Below the pieces are notes generated by a model. The model was given only the letters and a program-made list of their open reading frames with translations, searched no databases and was not told the origin of the DNA. Below, in pieces: positions 30,195-39,090 of a DNA stretch of 41,789 bases. The stretch is from Deltaproteobacteria bacterium. GTDB taxonomy: Bacteria > Myxococcota_A > Polyangia > Haliangiales > Haliangiaceae. The stretch lies in assembly GCA_019237945.1 (NCBI GenBank), contig JAFAOG010000148.1:1-41789 (forward strand). Reading direction: 5' to 3'. Position numbers and translations under genes: made by a program. Position 1 is the stretch's first letter. The number at the start of each line of letters is the position of its first letter.

Positions 30195-31348
30195 CAGAAG
30201 CCCCGGATGGAGGTGGGGGTCGCGGACATGTATTCGTAGGTGCCGACCGCGCCGCCGACGAGGACCGCCGCGCCGGCCCACACGTACCAGTGCGAGTACC
30301 AGTGCGATTCTTCGCGGGCCTGCGAGGTGACGACGATCGTGTTCGCGTCGACGAGGTTTTCCGGATCGAGCGCGGCTTGCACCTTGCGGGCGATCGCGGC
30401 GGAGGAGGTCGAGCCGTCGAGCTCGAGCGGCTTGGAGACCTTCTTGGCGTCGACGTCGTAGAGGCGAACCGTGACGTGATCGGCCGCGCCGTCCTCGATG
30501 AACAGGATCTTCGTGTGGCCGCCGGTCAGCTTGGAGATCGCACGGGCGCGCTTGAGGCGGGCCTTGCCGGCGGGCGCGGCGGCGGATTCGTCGACGAGGC
30601 GCGCGGCGCGATCGAGCGTCGTCTCCTTGTCGAGCGCGATCTGGATCTTGTACGGCTCGCTCGTCGAGAGCTCGGCGAGCTCGGCGTAGGGCTTGCGGCC
30701 ATTGGCGCTGACGACGACGAGGTGCATGCCGACCGGCAGCTCGATCTTCTCGCCGGCGGTGTGGGTGTCGCCGCCGTCGATCGTGACCTTCGCGTCGGCG
30801 GGCTCGGCAGAGACGCGGATGGTGCCGGTCTCGTCGGGGTCGTGCTTCGCCTTCTTGACCATCGCGCGCACGCGCGCGGTCGCGGCCTTCGTGTCGACCT
30901 CGAACGCGGGGTTGAGGCGGCGCGCGAGGCGGAACCAGTTCATCGCCTCGTCTTCCTTTTTGAGCTGCGCGGCGATGATGCCGCGCCACTGCGCGAGCTC
31001 GGCGACGGCAGGGATCGGATCGCCGGAGACGGCCTCGCCGAAGATGCGGTCCTGATCGTTGTCGACGAGCTTGATCGCGAGCTCGTAGTCGCCGGCGAGG
31101 AAGGCGTCGCGGATCGCGTCGACGTCGCCGAGGGCGAGCGCGCGGCCGTCGAGCGTGGCGGCGAGCTCGTCGGGCAACTTGACGAGCAGGCCGCGGTTCT
31201 CGAGGACCTTGGTCAGGCGCTCGATCTGGCCGGTGTCGCCGATGTGCGGGGCCGTGTTGACGACGACGACCTGGTTGTCATCGGAGTCATCGGCGTACGC
31301 CGTTGCCGATGCGCCGAGCAGCGCGACGAGCGCTACTTGACGAAGCAC
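30194..31348 (-). CDS. Exported TPR/PEGA-domain protein
   Basis: 384 aa from GTG 31348 (Shine-Dalgarno GGAGG 7 nt upstream); the frame is open further upstream, but the signal peptide (LRQVALVALLGASATAYA) marks this start. Residues ~55-170 are helical with TPR-like spacing (AFLAGDYELAIKLVDNDQ, WRGIIAAQLKKEDEAMNWFRLARRLNP). A PEGA-type beta domain follows at ~185-235 (GTIRVSAEPADAKVTIDGG). One C-terminal membrane span is seen (WYVWAGAAVLVGGAVGTYEYM). It overlaps the kinase gene's 3' end by 16 nt. It resembles partners of Hanks kinases in myxobacteria, which are often sensors or scaffolds. Confidence 0.82.
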   Translation of the reverse strand: MLRQVALVALLGASATAYADDSDDNQVVVVNTAPHIGDTGQIERLTKVLENRGLLVKLPDELAATLDGRALALGDVDAIRDAFLAGDYELAIKLVDNDQDRIFGEAVSGDPIPAVAELAQWRGIIAAQLKKEDEAMNWFRLARRLNPAFEVDTKAATARVRAMVKKAKHDPDETGTIRVSAEPADAKVTIDGGDTHTAGEKIELPVGMHLVVVSANGRKPYAELAELSTSEPYKIQIALDKETTLDRAARLVDESAAAPAGKARLKRARAISKLTGGHTKILFIEDGAADHVTVRLYDVDAKKVSKPLELDGSTSSAAIARKVQAALDPENLVDANTIVVTSQAREESHWYSHWYVWAGAAVLVGGAVGTYEYMSATPTSIRGF

Positions 31349-33324
31349 GAGTGATCCTCCGTGTAGATCTCGAGCGTGGAGACACGCCCACCGGGCACCG
31401 TGATCGAGCAGCTGAACGCGCGGAACTCGCCGTCGGGGTTGCTGACGCGAACGGTGTACTCGCCGCCGGCGAGGTGGAACTTCGCGCCGGGGATGTCTTG
31501 CTGGTCGCGGCCGATCGTGACGGTCGCCGTGCGATCGGCGGTCGTGCGCAGCGTCGCCTCGAGCTTCTTCGACTCCGGCTTCTTCGGCTCGGGCCGCTTC
31601 GGCGCGGTGGCCGCGATCGGCTTGCTCGTGCGCGCCTTGTAGGCGAGCGGCGGGCCGTCGGTGACCTTGGGCTCGTCGGTGACCTTCGGCTCGTCGACGA
31701 CCGGCGCGGGCACGGGGGCCGGTGCCGGCGTCTCGACGGGCACGGGCACCGGCACCTGGACGACCGACGGAACCACCGGCGCGGGCGCGGGCGCCGCCGA
31801 CGCGAGCGGCTCCGCGGACGCCTTGTTCGCGTGATCCGGTGCGATCTGGATCGCGATCGCGGCGCCGATGCCGAGCATCGCGGCGACACCGAGCACACCG
31901 AGCTGCCAGCGCGAGCTCTTCTCGGCGAGGGCGATCTGCGAGCTGCCGGTGACGGTCGAGCCGCCGTGCACGCTCGCCATCTCCGCGGCCGTGACCTGCG
32001 CGGGCGGTTCCATCCAGCCCGAATTCGTGCGCGCGCCCGATTCGAGGCCGGAGACCATCGGCAGCGGCGAGCCCTGCGGCACGCTCGGCCGGGCGATGCG
32101 GCGCTCGCTCGTGCGCTCGAGCGAATCGGCGTGGGCGGAACGTTCGCTCGTCTGCTCGACCGAGTTTGCATCGCGCAAGGCCTTCGACGACGGGCGCGAC
32201 GGACGCGTCGGGATCGGCTCGGCCCACGCGGCCTCGTTCGGCGGCGCCGGGACGGGCTTGCTCTGCGAGATCAGCGAGCGCGTCACGATCGTGACCGGGC
32301 GGTCGGTGTGCTGCGTGCGGCGCTCGGGCACCGGCTCGGCCCCGCCGTGGTTCTCGCGGATCAGCGAGGCGAGCTCGCTCGCGCCCTCGCGCCAGCCGTT
32401 GGCGAAGCGCTCGTCCATCAGCGCGTCGGCGAGCGCCTTCATGCTCGCGTAGCGATCGCGCGGATCGTGGGCGAGCGCCTTCATGCAGATCTGATCGATG
32501 CCGGCGGGCAGGCCCGGCTTGACGACGCGCGGCGGCACGACGCGCATCGGTCCACTCTCGCGCTCGTCGGCCGTGATCTGACGGCCGAGCGGATGCTGGC
32601 CGGTGACCAGCTCGTAGAGCACGACGCCGAGCGCGAAGACGTCGCTGCGCGGCGTCAGCGGCTCGCCGCGCGCCTGCTCGGGCGCCATGTACGCCCACTT
32701 GCCCTCGACGACGCCCGCGCCATTGCCTTCGCGACGCGCGATACCGAAGTCGGCGACGCGGACCTCGCCGCTCGTCGTCAGCAAGAGGTTCGACGGCGAG
32801 ATGTCGGCGTGGATGATGTGGCGGCCGTGCGCGTACTCGAGGCCCGCGGCCGCGGACTGCACGATGTACGCGGTGATCGCGAGCGGCAGGCCGCGCGAGC
32901 CGCGCGCCTTGAGCAGCTGGCGCAGCGACGGGCCGTCGATGAACTCCATGACGAGGAACACGTCCTCGCCATCGCGCGCGAGATCCAAGACGCTCACGAT
33001 GTTGCCGTGCGCCATGCCGACGAGCAGCTTGGCCTCGCCGATCAGGCGCTCGACGAACACGTCGTCGTTCGCGAGCTCGGGGAGCAGGCGCTTGATCGCG
33101 ACCGGCTTCTGGAACCCGTGCGACCCCATCGCGTGGCCGCTGAACACCTCGGCCATGCCGCCCCGGCCGAGCAGGTCACCGAGCACATAGCGGCCCTGCC
33201 GCTTCTGTGTTCCAGGCTCGGCGCCGACAAGGCGCACCTCACCTGTGGTGCTTGTGGGGTTCCCGGCCACGGAGGGGGTCGACTGCAGAGAGCGTGCCCG
33301 GGCTAACAGATCGTACATCCCCAA
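31333..33324 (-). CDS. Membrane-anchored Hanks-type Ser/Thr protein kinase with PEGA-like sensor domain
   Basis: 663 aa. Kinase at ~45-300: Gly loop GRGGMAEVFSG (53-63), Lys78, Glu97, catalytic loop H172-A173-D174 (IIHADISPSN; HRD Arg is Ala), DFG at 192-194, APEQ at ~214-217. A long Ser/Thr/Pro-rich juxtamembrane stretch follows (330-470), then one membrane span (~473-494), a Pro/Ala linker, and a C-terminal PEGA-like domain (~600-655: GAKFHLAGGEYTVRVSNPDGEFRAF). The replaced Arg makes it a non-RD kinase, so it should not need activation-loop phosphorylation in the usual way. It heads a four-gene minus-strand operon and is a candidate phosphorylator of FHA-containing partners such as the sigma-54 activator at 25878. 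Confidence 0.93.
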   Translation of the reverse strand: MGMYDLLARARSLQSTPSVAGNPTSTTGEVRLVGAEPGTQKRQGRYVLGDLLGRGGMAEVFSGHAMGSHGFQKPVAIKRLLPELANDDVFVERLIGEAKLLVGMAHGNIVSVLDLARDGEDVFLVMEFIDGPSLRQLLKARGSRGLPLAITAYIVQSAAAGLEYAHGRHIIHADISPSNLLLTTSGEVRVADFGIARREGNGAGVVEGKWAYMAPEQARGEPLTPRSDVFALGVVLYELVTGQHPLGRQITADERESGPMRVVPPRVVKPGLPAGIDQICMKALAHDPRDRYASMKALADALMDERFANGWREGASELASLIRENHGGAEPVPERRTQHTDRPVTIVTRSLISQSKPVPAPPNEAAWAEPIPTRPSRPSSKALRDANSVEQTSERSAHADSLERTSERRIARPSVPQGSPLPMVSGLESGARTNSGWMEPPAQVTAAEMASVHGGSTVTGSSQIALAEKSSRWQLGVLGVAAMLGIGAAIAIQIAPDHANKASAEPLASAAPAPAPVVPSVVQVPVPVPVETPAPAPVPAPVVDEPKVTDEPKVTDGPPLAYKARTSKPIAATAPKRPEPKKPESKKLEATLRTTADRTATVTIGRDQQDIPGAKFHLAGGEYTVRVSNPDGEFRAFSCSITVPGGRVSTLEIYTEDHSCFVK

Positions 33325-33337
33325 GTTTCGCCGCGCT

Positions 33338-33353
33338 GGCTACCGGGGTAGCC
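33338..33353. repeat. 16-bp inverted repeat GGCTACC-GG-GGTAGCC in divergent promoter region
   Basis: Perfect 7-bp arms with a 2-bp centre, 15 bp upstream of the Ser/Thr kinase start (minus) and 63 bp before the SDR start (plus). A TATAGT box lies at 33399-33404, just upstream of the SDR ATG, with TTGGTG 15 bp before it. The repeat may be an operator for one or both operons. Confidence 0.35.
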
Positions 33354-33415
33354 GTTGATCCCGGGGGATGGGGCCCCTTGGTGGGGCGCGGGGTCCCGTA
33401 TAGTCAGCGCCAGAT

Positions 33416-34207
33416 ATGACGCCAAGCGCCGAGAGTCAGCGCGTATTTGCCCCCGGCATCCTCGACGGCCAGGTCGCGATCATCACCGGCGGTGGGTCGG
33501 GGATAGGGCTCGTGACGGCGCAGGAAATGACGCGCCTCGGCGCGAAGGTCGCGATCTGCGGCCGCACTCCGGAGAAGCTGGCGGCGGCGGCGGCATCGAT
33601 GCCGGGCGTGCTCGCCGAGCCCTGCGATATCCGCGAGCCGGCGCAGGTGGAGGCGTTCGTCAAGAAGGTGATCGAGCGGTTCGGGCGCGTCGACATCCTC
33701 GTCAACAACGCCGGCGGTCAGTTCCCATCGCCCGCGCAGATGATCTCGCCGAACGGTTTTCTCGCGGTCGTGAAGAACAACCTCGTCGGCACGTTCCACA
33801 TGGCGCGCGAGGTCGCGAACCAGTGGATGATCCCGAAGAAGAGCGGGCGCATCATCAACGTGATCGCGAACATCTATCGCGGCTTTCCCGGGATGGTGCA
33901 CACGGGCGCGGCGCGCGCGGGCGTCGAGAACATGACGATGACGCTCGCCGTCGAGTGGGCGCAGTTCGGCATCCTCGTCAACGCGGTCGCGCCCGGCATC
34001 ATCATCTCGTCGGGTACGGCGCAGTATCCGCCGCAGTTGCTCGAGCGCGGCATCGCGGAGACGCCGCTCAAGCGCGCGGGCACCGTCGAGGAGGTCGCGG
34101 CATCGATCGTGTTCCTCGCGTCGCCGGCCGCGCAGTACATCACGGGCGCGACGCTGCGCATCGACGGCGCGCAGTCGCTGTGGGGCCACACGTGGGAGAT
34201 CCCGTGA
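33416..34207 (+). CDS. SDR-family oxidoreductase, PECR/citronellol-dehydrogenase-like subgroup
   Basis: 263 aa. Rossmann motif TGGGSGIG (~25-32), NNAGG at ~94-98, and a C-terminal Gly-rich end with GATLRIDGAQSLWG. The usual Ser and YxxxK are not present. The equivalent segment reads NIYRGFPGMVHTGAARAGVENMTM, a pattern I associate with the peroxisomal trans-2-enoyl-CoA reductase/citronellol-dehydrogenase-like SDR subgroup, where HTGAARAG is typical. The substrate may be an acyl-CoA or terpenoid alcohol, but this is not proven. The stop and the next start share one base (TGATG), so the two SDR genes form an operon. Confidence 0.88.
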   Translation: MTPSAESQRVFAPGILDGQVAIITGGGSGIGLVTAQEMTRLGAKVAICGRTPEKLAAAAASMPGVLAEPCDIREPAQVEAFVKKVIERFGRVDILVNNAGGQFPSPAQMISPNGFLAVVKNNLVGTFHMAREVANQWMIPKKSGRIINVIANIYRGFPGMVHTGAARAGVENMTMTLAVEWAQFGILVNAVAPGIIISSGTAQYPPQLLERGIAETPLKRAGTVEEVAASIVFLASPAAQYITGATLRIDGAQSLWGHTWEIP

Positions 34208-34965
34208 TGGATCTGGAGCTGAAGGACAAAGCGTGTCTTGTCGTCGGCGCGAGCCGCGGCATCGGCAAGGCGATCGCGACGGCGCTCGCGCGCGAAGGCG
34301 GCCGCGTGTGCGCGGTGGCGCGTGGGGCCGAGGAGCTGATCGCGAGCGTCGACAAGCTCGGCCCCGGTCACGCCGCGGTCGCCGCCGACGTTACGACGCC
34401 GGAAGGCGCGGCGAAGGCGGTCGATACGTGCGTGCAGGCGTTCGGCGGCATCGACGTCGTCATCGCGAACGTCGGAAAGTCGTTCGCGCGCGAAGCGTCG
34501 GCGATGGACGATGCCGACTTCGCGAAGTCGCTCGACATGAACCTGTGGTCGACGATGCGCGTCGTGCAGCGCGCGGTGCCGCATCTGATCGCGCGCGGCG
34601 GCGGATCGATCACGATGACGTCGTCGATCTGGGGGCGCGAGGCTGGCGGCGCACCGGGCTACAACGTGGCGAAGGCGGGCGTGATCGCGCTGGCGAAGGC
34701 GCTCGCGCGCGACTACGCGGTCTACGGGATCCGCGTCAACTCGATCGCGCCGGGCTCGATCCTGTTTCCGGGCGGCGGCTGGGATCGCCGGCAGAAGGCC
34801 GACCCTACCGGCATCGCCGACATGATCAAGCGCGACCTGCCGTTCGGTCGGTTCGGCACGCCCGAGGAGGTCGCCGACGTGGTTGCCTTTCTGGCATCGC
34901 CGCGCGCGAGCTGGGTGTCGGGGACGTGCGTCGTCATCGACGGTGCACAAAGTCGGTCGTTTTAG
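34207..34965 (+). CDS. SDR-family oxidoreductase, classical active site
   Basis: 252 aa from ATG 34207. Rossmann motif VGASRGIG (~13-20), NVG at ~91-93 (IANVGKS, in place of NNAG), active-site Ser near SSIWGREAGG and the catalytic YNVAK (Tyr/Lys) at ~155. The C-terminal motif AFLASPRASWVSGTCVVIDGA is typical of SDRs that reduce 3-oxoacyl or other ketone substrates. The paired arrangement suggests that the two enzymes act on consecutive steps or form a heteromer. The first member has an atypical active site. Confidence 0.9.
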   Translation: MDLELKDKACLVVGASRGIGKAIATALAREGGRVCAVARGAEELIASVDKLGPGHAAVAADVTTPEGAAKAVDTCVQAFGGIDVVIANVGKSFAREASAMDDADFAKSLDMNLWSTMRVVQRAVPHLIARGGGSITMTSSIWGREAGGAPGYNVAKAGVIALAKALARDYAVYGIRVNSIAPGSILFPGGGWDRRQKADPTGIADMIKRDLPFGRFGTPEEVADVVAFLASPRASWVSGTCVVIDGAQSRSF

Positions 34966-35009
34966 TCGCCGGCTAGGAATTCCGCGCAGCCGCGTCTGGT
35001 TGAGCGGCC

Positions 35010-37322
35010 GTGACGAGGACGAGGGCACTGATCATCGTGGGGATCGCGGCTGCGATCGCCGTGGCGCTGTGGTGGAAGCATCGCGCGGCGAGCGTTTCAC
35101 CGGCCGTACCGAAGCCGATCGCGGCCGTCGAGAAGACGGGGTCGGCGCGACCGAATGCGGCGCCGATCGAACAAGGCTCGGCCGAGGTGCCGTTCGTCCC
35201 GAACAACGTCAAGGACGGCCGGCCGCTCACGGGCACGGTCACCGATGCGAGCGGCGGCGCAGTCGCGGGCGCGCACATCGAAGCGGGCGACGCGCGTGCG
35301 CTGACGGGCACCGACGGCAAGTACACGATGCTCGTCAAGGAGGGCACGTTGCTCGTGTCGGCGGCGAGCCCGGATTATGCGCCGCAGTCGCGGTACGTCG
35401 TCGTCGGTGCGGCGGGCGCGACGGCGGACTTCTCGCTCGTGCCCGGCGGCGTGATCGAAGGCATCGTGCGCGACGAGAAGACGCGCGAGCCGGTCGCGGG
35501 CGCGGCCGTGATGACGACGCGGCATCGCGTGATGGCGGGCGCCGATGGACGGTTCCGGATCACCGGCCTCAAGCCGGGTGCGTACGAGCTCGAGGCGCGC
35601 GCGAGCGGCCGCACCACGAAGAAGCCGACGATCGTCGGGCTCGGCGTCGCGGAGCAGGTCGCCGATGTCGAGATCCTCGTCGGCGCGGGGCCGGTCGTGC
35701 GCGGCGTTGTCGTCGACGAGCAAGGCACGCCGGTCGCGGGCGTCAATGTATCGACGTTCCGCGGCGACGAGGCGACGGGGCCGAGCGATGCGAAGGGCAA
35801 CTTCATGATCGAGGGGCTCGCGCCGGGTCGCTACATGGTGATGGGCAGCGGCGACGGGTTCGTGCCGCACGGCGGCGCTGCGTTCGAGCTCGCGGACAAA
35901 GATGTCGACGGCGTGCGCGTCGTCGTGCGCAAGGGCGTGAAGGTCCGCGGCCACGTCGAGCCGCGCCAGGTATGCGAGGTGCGCCTCGACTTCGACGACA
36001 AGATGCTGAGCCCGCGCGAGATGCCGATGCTCGTGTCGCCGACAACGACCGATGCGAACGGCGAGTTCGAGCTACCGGCCGCGAGTCCCCTGCCCTACGT
36101 GATCGCGGCGCGCTGCGCGAGCGGCGACCAGGGCAGCGAGAAGGTGACGCTGGCGCCAGGCATGCCGGATGTCACCGTGCACGTCGCACCGGGCGCGAGC
36201 ATCGCGGGGCGCGTCGTCGACGGAAGCGGCAAGCCGGTCGCGGCGGTCACCGTGATGGCGGCGCCGCGCAGTGGCAGCGAGCGCACGGTGATCGTCAACG
36301 GGCTCGTGACGAGCGGCGCGCAGGTGATCACGGGCGCCGACGGCAAGTTCGAGCTCAAGGGACTGTCGGCCGCGACGTATCACGTCAGCGTGCTCGATCG
36401 CGGCAAGCCGCTGCCAATGAAGCAGGACGTCACGCTGACGCTCGGCGCCACCGATCACAAGACCGGTGTCGAGCTCGCCGTCGAGCGACCCGATGGCACG
36501 ATCAGCGGCACCGTCGTCGGCGCCGATGGTCAGCCGATCGCCGATGCGTGGGTCAGCGTGCGTCAGGACATCGAGGACCTGATCGGCGGCATGGGCTCCG
36601 GCGCCGAGTCGCGCATGGTCACGGTGCAGGAGACCGACGACGGCAGCGGTCCCGATCGCGAGTACGCGCCGGCGCTCACCGACGAGCACGGTCACTTCGA
36701 GATCCATGGCCTGCCGCGTACGCCGTGGACGGTCGTTGCCGAGGCGCAGCACGGTGCGCTGCGCGGCCGCCTGCCGAAAGTCACGCCCGATGCGAACGTC
36801 ACCGTGAAGGCACTCGGCATCACCGAGCTGCGCGGCATCGTGCACGGCGCGGCCGGCGTGTTCACGGTCGAGCTCGACGGACCGACGCGCCAGCAGCGCA
36901 GCTTCGCGAGCGCCGACGGCAGCTTCTCGTTCCCGCGCGTCGATCCCGGCCCCTACGATGTCCACGTGACGTCGAGCGCGGGCAACGGCGAGGCGAAGGT
37001 CGAGGTCGTCGCGGGCAAGCAGGCGATGGTCGAGGTGACGCTGGCGTCGAATGCGATCGTCACCGGCACGGTCGTCGACGCGCAGGGCAAGCCGGTCGGC
37101 GGCGCCGGCATCACGATCGTTCCCGACACCGGCGCAGGCGGCGTGCGGATCTCGATCGAAGGCCCGCCGCCGATGACGAATGCGGACGGCACGTTCCGCA
37201 TCGAGGCGAAGGCGGGACCGAGCGCGCTCGCCGTACTGACCCAGCCTCGGCCGACGATCAAGCGGGGGCTTTCGCTGACCGCAGGACAGACCCTCGACGT
37301 CGGCACGATCAAGGTCGAGTGA
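35010..37322 (+). CDS. Membrane-anchored protein with multiple carboxypeptidase-regulatory-like repeats
   Basis: 770 aa from GTG 35010. One N-terminal membrane anchor (RALIIVGIAAAIAVALWW). After a Pro/Ala linker, about eight repeats of ~70-80 residues follow, each with the pattern G-x-V-x-D-x-x-G-x-P-V-A-G-A-x-V ... D-G-x-F-x-x-x-G-L-x-P-G-x-Y. They start at ~73, 148, 228, 310, 400, 495, 600 and 685. These are carboxypeptidase-D regulatory-like/Ig-like beta sandwiches found in surface proteins of Myxococcota. No catalytic residues were identified. Likely a long periplasmic or surface rod. The next gene begins 17 nt downstream. Confidence 0.85.
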   Translation: MTRTRALIIVGIAAAIAVALWWKHRAASVSPAVPKPIAAVEKTGSARPNAAPIEQGSAEVPFVPNNVKDGRPLTGTVTDASGGAVAGAHIEAGDARALTGTDGKYTMLVKEGTLLVSAASPDYAPQSRYVVVGAAGATADFSLVPGGVIEGIVRDEKTREPVAGAAVMTTRHRVMAGADGRFRITGLKPGAYELEARASGRTTKKPTIVGLGVAEQVADVEILVGAGPVVRGVVVDEQGTPVAGVNVSTFRGDEATGPSDAKGNFMIEGLAPGRYMVMGSGDGFVPHGGAAFELADKDVDGVRVVVRKGVKVRGHVEPRQVCEVRLDFDDKMLSPREMPMLVSPTTTDANGEFELPAASPLPYVIAARCASGDQGSEKVTLAPGMPDVTVHVAPGASIAGRVVDGSGKPVAAVTVMAAPRSGSERTVIVNGLVTSGAQVITGADGKFELKGLSAATYHVSVLDRGKPLPMKQDVTLTLGATDHKTGVELAVERPDGTISGTVVGADGQPIADAWVSVRQDIEDLIGGMGSGAESRMVTVQETDDGSGPDREYAPALTDEHGHFEIHGLPRTPWTVVAEAQHGALRGRLPKVTPDANVTVKALGITELRGIVHGAAGVFTVELDGPTRQQRSFASADGSFSFPRVDPGPYDVHVTSSAGNGEAKVEVVAGKQAMVEVTLASNAIVTGTVVDAQGKPVGGAGITIVPDTGAGGVRISIEGPPPMTNADGTFRIEAKAGPSALAVLTQPRPTIKRGLSLTAGQTLDVGTIKVE

Positions 37323-37338
37323 GGTAACATGGCGGTCG

Positions 37339-39090
37339 GTGGGGAAATCCCAGGTACGAGTGGCGCTCGGCGCTGTCGTGACACTCGCGATGATCATCGC
37401 GTCGGCGTGGGTGCTCGACTGGTTTCACGTGCGGATCGTGATGAGCGATCTCTTCGGCCCTGGCGACCTCACGGCATCGCTGTCCCCGGACGCAAACGTC
37501 TCGATCGATCTGCACTCGATGCACTCGTGCGCGCCCGGTACCGGAGTGTGCGCGAGCCAGTCGTTGAGCACGATCAAAGGGATCTATCCGAGCCTCGCGC
37601 TCGCGACGCTCTGGCTATCGCAGCTGTTCGCTGTATCGGTGTTGCTGCAGGCCGTGATCAGCCTCAGCGGCAACCAGCCGAGCGCGCGCATGGCTCGCGG
37701 CGCGTACCTGCTGGGTGTGACGATCTTCCTGATCGGCGGCTCCGCGGGCTACCTGTTCTCGCCCGATACGCAGACGATCGCCGGTGTTCACGTCGAGGTC
37801 GACCGCACGTGGGGGCCTGCGCTGATGTTGCTCGCGGTGTTCGCAGGCTGGTGGACGGTCTATTCGACCCAGGGCTCCGGCGTTCACGATGACGCCGAGT
37901 ACAAGCCGATCAAGGTCGAGAAAACGAAGCGGGGCGCGCCGGCCGCGACTCATGCCGACGACGACGAACCCGATACGCCGCCGATCGTCGACGCGCCGAA
38001 GCGCGAGCAGCGCCCGAAGCAGATCCTGACGCCGGGCGGCACGCAACCGATCCCGAAGCCGGCGGGTGCACCGCGGCTGCCGTCGTCGCTGCCGCTCGAG
38101 GATCCGATCGGCGAGCTCGAGCTCGGTGCGTCGGGCGCGGGGATCAAGATCGAAGATCCGAAGTCGATGTATCACTCGCCCGAGGTCGTGTTCGATCCGA
38201 ACACGCCGTCGATCCCGCTCGCCGAGGAGCCGCGCGGCAAGACGCCGTCGACGCCACCGCTCGAGGCGCGCACGAAGTCGGCGACGATTCCCCCGATCGT
38301 GCGCAACAAGGCGCCGTCGGTGCAGCCGATTCTCGAGCGGCCGACCGTGCCGACGATCCCACCGCCGGTGCAGTCCGCCGCGGAGTCGGGACTGTCGATG
38401 CGTACGAAGCGGCCGTCGAGCTCGCCGCCGTTGACCGAGGGTGGCGTTGTCGTGCGCATGCGTCCGCCGACGAATCCGCCGGTCGCCGCCGATGCGCCGC
38501 GCAAGGGCACGCCGGGCCAGGGCGTCGTGATTCGCGCGAAGCCGCCGACCGCACCGCCGCTGCTCGAGGGCCCGCGTCGCGGCACGCCGGGCAGCGGGGT
38601 GCCCGCGATGTCGCGCAGCAAGACGCCGGGCTCGGTGTCGCAGGTCTCGACGCCGGCCGAGGCCGAGGTCGCTCCACCGGCCGCGCTCGCCGGCAAGCTG
38701 CGCTACGCGACGCTGACCGCGACGGTCTCGCACGTCGGCATCGAGGCGCGCCGCGAGGACGGCTTCGTGCGCACCGTGATGTGGCCCGACGTCGTCGGCA
38801 TCGTCGCGCGCCGGCTGCCGCCGGAAGATCCGTTCGACGGCGTTACGTTCGTCGACGTCGTGTCGACCGCCGGCGCGACGCTGCGGATCCTGCCGTGGAC
38901 GCGGCTGTCGGGCGACCGCATCGAAGGCGATGGCACCGAGCGCGCACGCGCGTTCGTCCAGCTCTGCGCCGCCCGCTGCCCGGGCGCGAAGCTCGACGCC
39001 GCGACGCGTACGTTCCTCGGCAGCCATGGTCAGGCCGCGCAGCTCCCCGACGAGCCGACGCTCGCCGCGCACGATCGCCGGCTCAGCTAG
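37339..39090 (+). CDS. Four-helix membrane protein with long Pro-rich tail
   Basis: 583 aa, GTG start. About four membrane spans (~10-27, 85-105, 120-140, 157-175). Residues ~185-450 are a low-complexity Pro/Thr/Ser/Arg region with repeats such as VVIRAKPPTAPPLLEGPRRGTPGSGV. A folded C-terminal domain follows (~455-550: KLRYATLTATVSHVGIEARREDG, WPDVVGIVARRLPPED). No recognised function. The final 8 nt overlap the stop end of the convergent citrate synthase gene. Confidence 0.82.
   Translation: MGKSQVRVALGAVVTLAMIIASAWVLDWFHVRIVMSDLFGPGDLTASLSPDANVSIDLHSMHSCAPGTGVCASQSLSTIKGIYPSLALATLWLSQLFAVSVLLQAVISLSGNQPSARMARGAYLLGVTIFLIGGSAGYLFSPDTQTIAGVHVEVDRTWGPALMLLAVFAGWWTVYSTQGSGVHDDAEYKPIKVEKTKRGAPAATHADDDEPDTPPIVDAPKREQRPKQILTPGGTQPIPKPAGAPRLPSSLPLEDPIGELELGASGAGIKIEDPKSMYHSPEVVFDPNTPSIPLAEEPRGKTPSTPPLEARTKSATIPPIVRNKAPSVQPILERPTVPTIPPPVQSAAESGLSMRTKRPSSSPPLTEGGVVVRMRPPTNPPVAADAPRKGTPGQGVVIRAKPPTAPPLLEGPRRGTPGSGVPAMSRSKTPGSVSQVSTPAEAEVAPPAALAGKLRYATLTATVSHVGIEARREDGFVRTVMWPDVVGIVARRLPPEDPFDGVTFVDVVSTAGATLRILPWTRLSGDRIEGDGTERARAFVQLCAARCPGAKLDAATRTFLGSHGQAAQLPDEPTLAAHDRRLS

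Noticed and set aside
34883-37327. 814-codon plus-strand frame overlapping the repeat-rich surface protein
   Set aside because: Low-complexity Arg/Gly/Ala translation in another frame of the carboxypeptidase-regulatory-repeat gene, whose own frame shows periodic beta-sandwich motifs.
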